11,665 bases of DNA from Clostridiaceae bacterium (GTDB lineage: Bacteria; Bacillota; Clostridia; DSM-8532): the NCBI GenBank assembly GCA_012842645.1, contig DUSJ01000199.1, forward strand, positions 1-11,665. The letters run 5' to 3'. The notes under the pieces are model-generated. The model did not search any database, was not told the origin of the DNA, and saw only the letters and a program-made list of their open reading frames with translations. Shown here piece by piece: positions 1 to 6,102 of this stretch. The number at the start of each line of letters is the position of its first letter. The first letter of the stretch is position 1. The translations under genes and the position numbers were made by a program.

Positions 1-1175
1 ATAACCAATGGCTTGATAGCCAGATGTTCCTTTACTTCGCTCAGGATATGCCTTGGAAGGATCTCATCGATGGGAAAGGCCCTGGTGTAGGAAACGGTTT
101 TGCCCCTGGAGTAACCAAAGAACAGTCTGCATTTCAGGCCATCCTGTCCCGTGTATTCGTCAGGGTCGGCATTATACACTATGTAGCACTGGTTCACATT
201 GTTTTCATCAAGATAACCTGCAAGCAGGGCTGCCGATCCTTTTTCATCCGTCCTTGAAATCCTTCCTTTCAGGCCGTAAAATCTTGTCCACGGGGGAAGG
301 ACAAGATCATCAGGTTTTTCTCTTGCGTCGCAGCCACAGCTTTTTCCAATGACAAGTCCTGGTATACAGGTATGAACATCATAGTCCTCTCTGCGGCCAA
401 AAATATGCTGGAACAAAACAGTAACGGATTTTTCGACTAAGTGTCCGACGCCTTTGTCCACCGTTGTCAGAACCCTGTTATACCCTGCCAGGGTCGAATC
501 ATCGAAGCCGGATACGGACACATCTTCCGGTATACTGATGCCATTATCCCTCAGGCACTTTATAACTGATATGGCAATTTCATCGTCAGAGCATATCACG
601 GCCCTGACGGATCCGTTCTTTATAAGGGGCACCAGTGTCCATGCGCAGTTATATCCCGACATATACCCGCTTGTTCCCTCAAGCATCAGGTGCTGGGGAA
701 CTTCAATCCCGTGTTTCTGGGCAGCCTCAATGAACGCGTCATGCCTTGCGAGATTGTCAAGGTTAGAAAGGGGGCCTGAAACAAATGCGAAGTTATTAAT
801 ATTATGAGACAGGAAATGCTCGATAATGCTGCTGAATCCTGCCTGGTAATCGAATACAAATGACGGTATACCCTCAAGCCTTTCTCCTATGGAGACTACA
901 GGCTTTCCGGTACCTTTCACGACAGTCTCGAGCAGGTTCCTTGCGTCCTGGCCAGGTATCGTGCTTGTGGCAATTATAATGCCGTCAATGAGTTCGCTTC
1001 CGATTACTTTGAGGACCAGGTTTTCTCGCAAATCGGCGGGAGTGTTGAAATCAATGTCACAACACTCTATAACTACCAACTGGGCATTGCGGGAACTGAT
1101 TTCTTCGGAAACACGCCTTATAACGATGTTGCCCAGGTCATTATTCAACATCCCTATCACAAGACCGATTCTCAT
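1..1175 (-). CDS. LacI-type substrate-binding sensor protein, C-terminus beyond the window
   Basis: This reading frame stays open from an ATG at 1173-1175 to the left edge, giving 391 residues. A GGAAG ribosome binding site lies 7 nt before the ATG. Residues 1 to ~275 read as a periplasmic-binding-protein type I fold of the LacI/GalR sensor kind: a start MRIGLVIG, a GFDD strand around residue 224 and the preceding IPEDVSVSGFDD signature (from residue 215). There is no N-terminal LacI helix-turn-helix and no signal peptide, so it is probably a cytoplasmic sensor. A CGC motif (residues 280-282) closes the domain, and a second module follows (FYGLKGRIS to AIKPLV). In Bacillota this combination usually continues into an output domain such as GGDEF, histidine kinase or AraC HTH. 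Which one applies here lies outside the window. The ligand is unknown, a sugar being the family expectation. Sure of the sensor domain, unsure of the output. Confidence 0.82.
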   Translation of the reverse strand, partial: MRIGLVIGMLNNDLGNIVIRRVSEEISSRNAQLVVIECCDIDFNTPADLRENLVLKVIGSELIDGIIIATSTIPGQDARNLLETVVKGTGKPVVSIGERLEGIPSFVFDYQAGFSSIIEHFLSHNINNFAFVSGPLSNLDNLARHDAFIEAAQKHGIEVPQHLMLEGTSGYMSGYNCAWTLVPLIKNGSVRAVICSDDEIAISVIKCLRDNGISIPEDVSVSGFDDSTLAGYNRVLTTVDKGVGHLVEKSVTVLFQHIFGRREDYDVHTCIPGLVIGKSCGCDAREKPDDLVLPPWTRFYGLKGRISRTDEKGSAALLAGYLDENNVNQCYIVYNADPDEYTGQDGLKCRLFFGYSRGKTVSYTRAFPIDEILPRHILSEVKEHLAIKPLV

Positions 1176-1264
1176 ATCAACACTTCCAATATTTATTTCA
1201 TGTATAATATTTACCCGCCCGGATGCAATGCGAACTGTCGTTGAAATATAATTTTCTTTCGCAT

Positions 1265-1293
1265 ATTATAGCATTACATTATAAATATTTAAA
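1265..1293 (-). promoter_or_regulatory. Candidate sigma-A promoter for the LacI-type sensor
   Basis: On the minus strand, TTTAAA (1288-1293) is followed by a 17-nt spacer and a consensus TATAAT (1265-1270). This places transcription start near 1258, about 80 nt before the sensor start codon. The -35 box matches 4 of 6 bases. The region is AT-rich, so alternatives exist. Confidence 0.45.
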
Positions 1294-1375
1294 AGGGAAA
1301 AATACAAAAAGTTACAATTTGCGATACGTTTCGACAAGACCGTTTGCAAAGGCTTAAACAAAGGTAATTTTACAG

Positions 1376-1404
1376 TTGACGCTGCCTGTTATAATGTCTA
1401 TAAT
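1376..1404 (+). promoter_or_regulatory. Sigma-A promoter of the M-box/corA transcript
   Basis: TTGACG (1376-1381) is separated by exactly 17 nt from TATAAT (1399-1404). Start is predicted near 1411, about 15 nt before the first P1 strand of the M-box, as expected for a riboswitch that must fold from its 5' end. A second TATAAT at 1390-1395 is too close to the -35 box to pair with it. Confidence 0.8.
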
Positions 1405-1425
1405 TGATATGGCTGAATGAATTGA

Positions 1426-1583
1426 ATTCTCTATTAGGTGAGGCTCCTATACAGATAAACGCTGCTGCCCGGAAACGTCGAGAGACGCCAATGGGTGAAC
1501 AAACATTGCCGGATTAAGGTTTTGTTTAACGCAGCTGGCAAAAGCCTATGCTGTATAGTGCCAAAGCTCGATGACTGGAGAAT
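1426..1583 (+). ncRNA. M-box (ykoK leader) Mg2+ riboswitch aptamer
   Basis: The conserved M-box landmarks appear in order: TTAGGTGAGGCTCCTATA (from 1434), GCTGCTGCCC, CGTCGAGAGACGCCAATGGGT, then GCAGCTGG, CTGTATAGTGCCAAAGCTC, and closing P1. P1 is ATTCTCT (1426-1432) with GGAGAAT (1577-1583). In this family, Mg2+ binding compacts the three-helix core and stabilises P1. The aptamer sits in the leader of a CorA-family gene, which fits a Mg2+-supply function. P1's 3' strand is also the first arm of the antiterminator described under the terminator at 1610. Confidence 0.95.
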
Positions 1584-1609
1584 GGATTTTTATTACGAAG
1601 GTAATGATT

Positions 1610-1635
1610 AAAGTCCGCTCCGGCGGACTTTTTTT
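1610..1635 (+). terminator. Mg2+-controlled intrinsic terminator of the M-box leader
   Basis: An 8-bp stem AAGTCCGC (1611-1618) / GCGGACTT (1623-1630) with a TCCG loop is followed by a T-run. The competing antiterminator is visible: GGAG (1577-1580) with CTCC (1618-1621), GGATTTT (1584-1590) with AAAGTCC (1610-1616), and an inner ATTAC (1592-1596) / GTAAT (1601-1605) hairpin. It consumes both the P1 3' strand and the terminator 5' arm. High Mg2+ should therefore favour termination and low Mg2+ read-through. Confidence 0.92.
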
Positions 1636-1698
1636 AAATCCGGGTTTTCCGGGGCATATTTTTTGAGAGGTGAGTATTATAGAAAGAAGGTGATTCCA

Positions 1699-2640
1699 AT
1701 GCTGGAGATCTATAAGACACGGACCGACGGGCACGAACTCGTCAGCCTTGATTTTATAGAAAAGGGCTGCTGGATTAATCTTGTAGCTCCCACAGAGGAA
1801 GAAATCGAATTTGTTGTCAACAATGTCGAAATCGATCAAAACTTCATCAGGGATGCCCTTGACGAAGAGGAAAAACCACGTATCGACGTGGACGGGGATC
1901 AAACCCTCATAATTGTAGACGTGCCATATGTTTATGAAGACGATAAGTCGATCAAGTTCGAGACCATGCCGCTTGGTCTTCTTTTGGTGCGCGATGATTT
2001 CATAATCACCATAAGCGGCAAGCCTTCATCCGTCCTTGAAAGGTTCAGGAATGGACAGATACGCGATTTCTATACTTATAAGAAGACGCGGTTTATTTTC
2101 CAGATCCTTTACTACGTATCAACGGATTTCCTGAAATATCTGAAGCATATAGATAAAAAAAGCGAGCTTCTTGAAAATTCGCTCCATAAATCGATGCGCA
2201 ATAAGGAACTGTACAAGCTGATGGACCTGAGCAAGAGCCTTGTATATTTCAATACGTCCCTGAAATCTAACGAGACTGTCCTGGAGAGACTGCTGAAAGG
2301 CAAATACGTCAAGATGTACGAAGAAGACGCGGATATCCTTGAGGACACGATCATCGAGAACAAGCAGGCTATTGAAATGGCGACCATTTACAGTTCCATC
2401 TTAAGCGGAATGATGGATGCTTTTGCATCGGTTATTTCAAACAACCAGAACGAAGTTATGAAATTCCTGGCTGCCATAACCATTGTTATAGCGATTCCGA
2501 ACATGGTGTACAGCTTTTTTGGTCAGAATTTTAATCTCCCTCAGCAGGGAAATCCGTTTATGTGGCTGTTTGTGCTCATCGGCTCGGTGGTATTGTCCCT
2601 GATTGTAGCGTTTATATTGTATAAACGGGATATGTTCTGA
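1699..2640 (+). CDS. CorA-family divalent cation transporter with a GQN signature
   Basis: This 313-residue protein is the usual size for the CorA/2-TM-GxN family, whose pentamers carry Mg2+ or related ions through the inner membrane. The start at 1699 has AAGAAGGTG upstream; an earlier in-frame ATG at 1663 lacks a good site. Residues ~1-240 form the charged cytoplasmic funnel, with a long helical stretch around 150-250. TM1 covers about 254-274, the signature loop follows, TM2 covers about 287-308, and the tail is basic (YKRDMF). The signature reads G275-Q276-N277 (GGT CAG AAT) instead of the near-universal GMN, although YSFFG before it and FNLP after it fit the family. The M-box leader argues for Mg2+ import. 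Altered selectivity (the ZntB branch has GIN) or a regulatory role is possible. No terminator of its own is seen before the tRNA promoter. Confidence 0.92.
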   Translation: MLEIYKTRTDGHELVSLDFIEKGCWINLVAPTEEEIEFVVNNVEIDQNFIRDALDEEEKPRIDVDGDQTLIIVDVPYVYEDDKSIKFETMPLGLLLVRDDFIITISGKPSSVLERFRNGQIRDFYTYKKTRFIFQILYYVSTDFLKYLKHIDKKSELLENSLHKSMRNKELYKLMDLSKSLVYFNTSLKSNETVLERLLKGKYVKMYEEDADILEDTIIENKQAIEMATIYSSILSGMMDAFASVISNNQNEVMKFLAAITIVIAIPNMVYSFFGQNFNLPQQGNPFMWLFVLIGSVVLSLIVAFILYKRDMF

Positions 2641-2658
2641 CTTTCCTGAATAAAGCTA

Positions 2659-2687
2659 TTGATTTTTGATTCCGTTTGTATTATCAT
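2659..2687 (+). promoter_or_regulatory. Promoter of the tRNA-Arg gene
   Basis: TTGATT (2659-2664), a 17-nt spacer and TATCAT (2682-2687) lie about 34 nt before the tRNA 5' end. Start is predicted near 2694. Confidence 0.55.
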
Positions 2688-2720
2688 AACATTTGCATCT
2701 TAACAGTGGATGCGATTTAT

Positions 2721-2797
2721 GCGCCCATAGCTCAACTGGATAGAGCGTCTGGCTACGGACCAGAAGGTTGTGGATTCGAGTTCTGCTGGGCGCGCCA
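2721..2797 (+). tRNA. tRNA-Arg (anticodon ACG), CCA encoded
   Basis: A full cloverleaf is visible. The acceptor stem is GCGCCCA (2721-2727) with TGGGCGC (2787-2793), discriminator G and encoded CCA (2795-2797). The D stem is GCTC/GAGC. The anticodon stem TCTGG/CCAGA carries the loop CTACGGA, giving anticodon ACG. The T arm is GTGGA-TTCGAGT-TCTGC. A34 is expected to be deaminated to inosine by TadA so that it reads CGU, CGC and CGA. Confidence 0.96.
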
Positions 2798-2800
2798 TGA

Positions 2801-2837
2801 AAAACCCCTGATCGCTTGAATCGGTCAGGGGTTTTTT
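2801..2837 (+). terminator. Intrinsic terminator, probably bidirectional
   Basis: An 11-bp stem AAAACCCCTGA (2801-2811) / TCAGGGGTTTT (2825-2835) is followed by further T. It begins four bases after the tRNA CCA. On the minus strand the stem is followed by TTTTT, so it can also end the flavin-reductase operon, whose last stop codon is at 2864. Confidence 0.9.
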
Positions 2838-2863
2838 GAATGCATCCGTATTGCTGTAGAATT

Positions 2864-3799
2864 TTACTTATTCTTTTTTTCTTTCTCTTTTGCCCGCTTG
2901 TCATTAATGATCTTCATGTGTTCTGCCGTAATCAGCGTCACATTGTTCTCCCTGGCCCAAGCCACACAGCCTTTCAGGACAGTGTGCAGGAAAATGCGGG
3001 GAACCTTGACAAGAGTTGCACATGCGTCATCTGTGAACTTGATAACATCGTCGATCCTGTCAGCTGCATAGCGGACCGATTCGATGGAGGTCTCACGCAT
3101 GGGCAGCGGCTCGGCATGGGGTCGGCGGAAACGGGTATACCAAAAATTCTTGCTGTCCCTATAGCCATAATCCACGGGAACCGGAGGGAAATCCTTTGCA
3201 CGGACTCCGTTGATGATGGCATAGTAGTATTTCTCCTTCATCAGTATCTTGTCTATCCTAAGAATGAAATGGGTGCCGTATCTCGAGGTAATTCCGTTAA
3301 AATCATGGTAGGGCGGGTCATAACCGTCCAGACAGCCCGGCTTGTCATCCTGGGCGCCGTCAAGCTCGCGCATCCAGGTGCATTCGAAGACCTGGTAGGA
3401 TTCTGCTACAACCTTTGGAAACAGTTCGCCCGGATGCTCAGCGGCCATGAGCCCGTCTTCAAGAGTGAATATACAGTCTTTCATTTTTTCCTCGGGCTTG
3501 TCTCCGGGAAAACCAAGGCGGACGGCTTCCCTGAAATACTTTTTCTTGTCGGGAATGAAGTTAAGGCTGCATTTCCCGTTACGGAGAAGATGCTGTGCAG
3601 TATTGGAGGAATTTCGCGCGCAAAGCAGCATGGCGTAATAATCCTTACCCGCCACATAGTAAGGCTGGACCAATGAATACGACCCCAAAGAGGTGGAACC
3701 GTCCTCCGCCAGTGTGCCTACCAGTACTGTCGGCATCGGGAAGAAAGCGGAAGTCTGATAAAAGTTATCAACAATGCGAAGGTCTCTGAAGCTGCTCAT
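2864..3799 (-). CDS. Flavin reductase-like FMN-binding protein with an extra C-terminal domain
   Basis: This is a 311-residue soluble protein. Residues ~20-85 match the flavin reductase-like split-barrel fold: PMPTVLVGT, a glycine-rich turn, S-YSLVQP, then an NT-A-hLL-G-CSLNF segment. Such proteins bind FMN and reduce flavins or work in small redox reactions. Single-domain members are typically about 160-210 residues, so this one is long. Its last ~75 residues (from SVRYAADRI) form a helical segment resembling the small PCP_red-type domain (hydrophobic-P-hydrophobic, then WARENNVTLIT). I am only moderately sure of that match. The tail is very lysine-rich. The start is fixed by AAAGGAAAGGG and by the ATGA overlap with the upstream TetR gene, implying translational coupling and co-regulation. 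The substrate is unknown. Confidence 0.8.
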   Translation of the reverse strand: MSSFRDLRIVDNFYQTSAFFPMPTVLVGTLAEDGSTSLGSYSLVQPYYVAGKDYYAMLLCARNSSNTAQHLLRNGKCSLNFIPDKKKYFREAVRLGFPGDKPEEKMKDCIFTLEDGLMAAEHPGELFPKVVAESYQVFECTWMRELDGAQDDKPGCLDGYDPPYHDFNGITSRYGTHFILRIDKILMKEKYYYAIINGVRAKDFPPVPVDYGYRDSKNFWYTRFRRPHAEPLPMRETSIESVRYAADRIDDVIKFTDDACATLVKVPRIFLHTVLKGCVAWARENNVTLITAEHMKIINDKRAKEKEKKNK

Positions 3800-4350
3800 A
3801 CTCTATCCCTTTCCTTTCTGTTATGGATGAATATGCGGTCAAGAAGAACCGCCAGGGGCTGAAATGGTGTATGATTGACTGCCGCAAGCAGCAGGTTTTC
3901 CGATACAAAACCATCAAGGAAGCTGTCTTCATCAGCCTCAAAGCGCCTGAGCAAGGAATGTACAATTTCAGAAAGCTGACTGAGCAAAATGTTATGCCGT
4001 TTCGAATAATCGGAAATAAATCTTGCTGAAGAAGTATATTGTGACCAGACTCTTCTGTACAGATTCGAGAAATGTTCAATTTCCTTATAAATTACATAAA
4101 GTCCGTCAGTGATGGTATCTGATTGGGCTATACTCTGTCTCATGGCGGAAAGCGCTTTATTCCAGTCATCAAGCATCACTGAGGCCGCGAGCGTATCCTT
4201 TGTGGGAAAGTAATTATAGACCGTACCTACTGCAATACCGCACCTTGCGGCGACCGACCGTATGGTAAATCCGCTGTATTCAGATTCCAGCAACTCGTTT
4301 TTTGCCGCCTCAAGGATTCGCTTTTTCACATTTTCGATAAGCTTTGGCAT
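3796..4350 (-). CDS. TetR-family transcriptional regulator
   Basis: This 184-residue repressor has the normal TetR length. After a first helix (KRILEAAKNELLE) the HTH occupies about residues 28-48, ending in the family signature GTVYNYFPTKDTL. The remaining ~130 residues are the divergent all-helical ligand-binding and dimer domain. I chose the ATG at 4348-4350 because GGAGGG lies 7 nt upstream. An in-frame ATG at 4374 has no ribosome binding site. Its stop codon overlaps the flavin-reductase start (ATGA), so the two form an operon. A perfect palindrome at 4391-4404 covers the predicted transcription start and is the likely operator, making the operon self-repressing. The inducer is unknown; a flavin-reducible or reactive small molecule would fit the partner gene, but this is inference. 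Confidence 0.9.
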   Translation of the reverse strand: MPKLIENVKKRILEAAKNELLESEYSGFTIRSVAARCGIAVGTVYNYFPTKDTLAASVMLDDWNKALSAMRQSIAQSDTITDGLYVIYKEIEHFSNLYRRVWSQYTSSARFISDYSKRHNILLSQLSEIVHSLLRRFEADEDSFLDGFVSENLLLAAVNHTPFQPLAVLLDRIFIHNRKERDRV

Positions 4351-4390
4351 TTCGGTTCCCTCCGGGGCAACCATTGCTTAATTGATTTTT

Positions 4391-4404
4391 ATGAACATGT
4401 TCAT
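4391..4404. promoter_or_regulatory. Palindromic candidate TetR operator
   Basis: ATGAACATGTTCAT is a perfect 14-bp palindrome. It covers the predicted start (~4402) of the TetR/flavin-reductase operon, 41 nt before the chosen TetR start codon. Size and position fit a TetR dimer site that blocks RNA polymerase. Binding itself is inferred. Confidence 0.6.
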
Positions 4405-4408
4405 TTAA

Positions 4409-4437
4409 ATTATAATACATTGTTATATAACTATCAA
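4409..4437 (-). promoter_or_regulatory. Sigma-A promoter of the TetR/flavin-reductase operon
   Basis: On the minus strand, TTGATA (4432-4437) and TATAAT (4409-4414) are separated by 17 nt. This is close to consensus and correctly placed before the operon. The predicted start falls inside the 4391-4404 palindrome. Confidence 0.75.
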
Positions 4438-4564
4438 TCTTCAGGATAGCCTCTGGATAGTGTTGGCATATAACTTTAAAAATTATTTGTTTATGCAGCT
4501 TTTTTTGTTGGTAACATCCTAATATTGCACACAGCAAATGATTAACAGCTCCAGGGAGGCGCTT

Positions 4565-5860
4565 ATGATGAAGAAACTTCTTAGTCTGGCTCTTACGTTG
4601 GTTCTGTTGTCTTCGGTGACAGTATTTGCCCAGGGAGGTACGACTGTCCCGAATCAAAAAAAGACCGAACCCATTTCCATCAATTGTTACGACCCATCGG
4701 AAATTCCTCTGCCCAAAGGGCTTAAAACCAATGAAATTGAAGGGGTATCCGTATCAAAAGGAAGCAGTTTTATACCGGTAAAAATCGAAATCGATAATGA
4801 TGTTCTGACTATCACTCCAACCGAGTATTTCGAGCATGGCAAGGAATATACGGTAAAGATCTTCACGGGCAGCAAAAAATACGAGATTCCAGTCAAGGCT
4901 GCAAACTTTAAGGTGATATCCTCGTACGACGGGACCATAATGAAGATTCCACCGAAAAAGGGGAGCGGGTTCAACTTCCCGTACTACATATACCTTCCCG
5001 AAAACATGGAAAAAACGAAATCCGAGACAAAAAGGCTGATTGTTGAGCCGAACAATACAGGCTCGGTCTCCGATCTGCTTGAATACCATGATGAGGCCGC
5101 GCTGAGAATGGTGGCCGCCAACGGCGGACCAGGGCATTATGCCGCTTACTATCTCAACTACCCATTCCTTGTTCCCGTGTTCCCGCGTCAGGCCACGAAC
5201 TGGTGGGAATCATATACCCACGCTCTGGACAAGGGCGCCATGCTCCTGGAGGGTGAGGCGAAAAGGCTCGACCTGCAGCTGATGGCAATGATAGAAGACG
5301 CCAGGAAAATACTTTCCGGGATGGGCTACAGGATTGAGAAGAAGGTATTCATGACAGGCTTCTCCGCATCGGGACAGTTCACAAACCGCTTCGCGACCCT
5401 GCATCCCGAAATCGTCAAGGCGATCGCTGTCGGTAACTTCACCATGTATCCCACGGCCAAGCTCAACGGGGTGACCCTGAATTACCCATGGGGGATAGCG
5501 GATATTAAGAAATATACCGGAAAAGAGTTCAACAAGGCCGAATACGACAAGATAGCACAGTTCTGTTACATTGGTGACGAGGACCAGAACGACCAGCCAT
5601 TTAACGTGGACTACGGCATAAGCGAGGAAGAAACCAAGGCCGTCAACGACCTGTTCGGGTACGACAGCGGTGTCACCAGGTGGAACCGCAAGTGGAAATT
5701 CGTCAAGCAGCTCGGGTATGACAAGTCGATCCAGTTCCATACATATAAAGGCATAGGACACGGTATCTCGGAAAATATCCTGAAAGACGTTCTCGAATTC
5801 TTCAGGGTCAACAACGGGGACAGGATCATCAAGATCAAGGCACACACCAACGCATATTGA
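4565..5860 (+). CDS. Secreted alpha/beta-hydrolase with N-terminal Ig-like domain
   Basis: The start at 4565 (or the adjacent ATG at 4568) follows GGGAGG with a 5-nt gap, giving 431 residues. A signal peptide is clear: MMKK, a leucine-rich core, and VFA-Q cleavage near residue 25, with no lipobox, so export and release is expected. Residues ~32-116 look like a bacterial Ig-like or SbsA-type beta domain (LTITPTEYFEHGKEYTVKI). The remainder is an alpha/beta-hydrolase: GFSASG places the nucleophile at Ser267, GHG puts the base at His399, and Asp338 or Asp340 in IGDEDQND is a plausible third residue. Such enzymes are esterases, peptidases or polysaccharide deacetylases; the substrate cannot be told from sequence alone. 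Two tryptophans and ARQATNWWESYTHALDKG before the nucleophile suggest a specific pocket. It stands alone, divergent from tetR, with its own terminator. No convincing promoter was found in 4440-4550. Confidence 0.85.
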   Translation: MMKKLLSLALTLVLLSSVTVFAQGGTTVPNQKKTEPISINCYDPSEIPLPKGLKTNEIEGVSVSKGSSFIPVKIEIDNDVLTITPTEYFEHGKEYTVKIFTGSKKYEIPVKAANFKVISSYDGTIMKIPPKKGSGFNFPYYIYLPENMEKTKSETKRLIVEPNNTGSVSDLLEYHDEAALRMVAANGGPGHYAAYYLNYPFLVPVFPRQATNWWESYTHALDKGAMLLEGEAKRLDLQLMAMIEDARKILSGMGYRIEKKVFMTGFSASGQFTNRFATLHPEIVKAIAVGNFTMYPTAKLNGVTLNYPWGIADIKKYTGKEFNKAEYDKIAQFCYIGDEDQNDQPFNVDYGISEEETKAVNDLFGYDSGVTRWNRKWKFVKQLGYDKSIQFHTYKGIGHGISENILKDVLEFFRVNNGDRIIKIKAHTNAY

Positions 5861-5880
5861 GATGGTTATGGATACAGGAG

Positions 5881-5909
5881 AGAGGCTGATCAAAAGTCAG
5901 CCTCTTTTA
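5881..5909 (+). terminator. Intrinsic terminator after the secreted hydrolase
   Basis: A 9-bp stem AGAGGCTGA (5881-5889) / TCAGCCTCT (5897-5905) with a 7-nt loop is followed by TTTATTATTATT. It lies 20 nt after the stop codon. Confidence 0.88.
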
Positions 5910-5912
5910 TTA

Positions 5913-5996
5913 TTATTCAAAGCAGTTGCTGTCCGCTCCTGGTTCTTCTTTGGTCCATGTTCCGTTGGCCAAGGCATAAAAAAATATCCTGATATT
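5913..5996 (-). pseudogene. Possible C-terminal gene remnant (ALANGTWTKEEPGADSNCFE)
   Basis: On the minus strand a short frame ends at a stop at 5913-5915. Its last ~22 residues, YALANGTWTKEEPGADSNCFE, use the codons typical of neighbouring genes (GCC, AAC, ACC, GAC), whereas the sequence before it is AT-rich and non-coding in character. No start codon with a ribosome binding site exists. It could be the tail of a lost gene or a chance frame. I do not recognise the family. Confidence 0.2.
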
Positions 5997-6033
5997 AAAG
6001 CAATAAATGTTAAATAATGAGCAAGCCGTGCAA

Positions 6034-6062
6034 TTGAGCGCCACTTATTACAGGGTTACGAT
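6034..6062 (+). promoter_or_regulatory. Weak candidate promoter of the GPH/GH172 locus
   Basis: TTGAGC (6034-6039), a 17-nt spacer and TACGAT (6057-6062) each match consensus at 4 of 6 bases. The -10 box lies within the dyad at 6055-6076, which would fit a repressible sugar promoter. Confidence 0.35.
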
Positions 6063-6076
6063 GATATCAGAGTAAC
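6055..6076. promoter_or_regulatory. 22-bp dyad, candidate operator for the sugar locus
   Basis: The left half GTTACGATGAT and the inverted right half GTTACTCTGAT agree at 9 of 11 positions, centred on GATATC. It sits 15 nt before the ribosome binding site of the symporter gene. The binder is unknown; the nearby AraC regulator or a distant LacI-type repressor is possible. Confidence 0.45.
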
Positions 6077-6102
6077 GCAATATCTGTTATAAGGAGGAGT
6101 GT

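Noticed and set aside
454-1251. Plus-strand open frames over the LacI-type sensor
   Set aside because: The minus-strand frame is continuous for 391 codons with clear LacI-fold motifs; the plus frames are composition artefacts.
2695-2720. GCATC...GATGC hairpin just before the tRNA
   Set aside because: It is only 5 bp, has no T-run and lies in the tRNA 5' leader; no function can be supported.
4351-4374. Earlier ATG for the TetR gene
   Set aside because: It has no ribosome binding site, while the ATG at 4350 has GGAGGG at ideal distance; family alignment also starts near the later site.
5210-5893. Long open frame on the minus strand opposite the secreted hydrolase
   Set aside because: It is antisense to a well-supported gene with signal peptide and catalytic motifs. 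It lacks a ribosome binding site and any recognisable domain.
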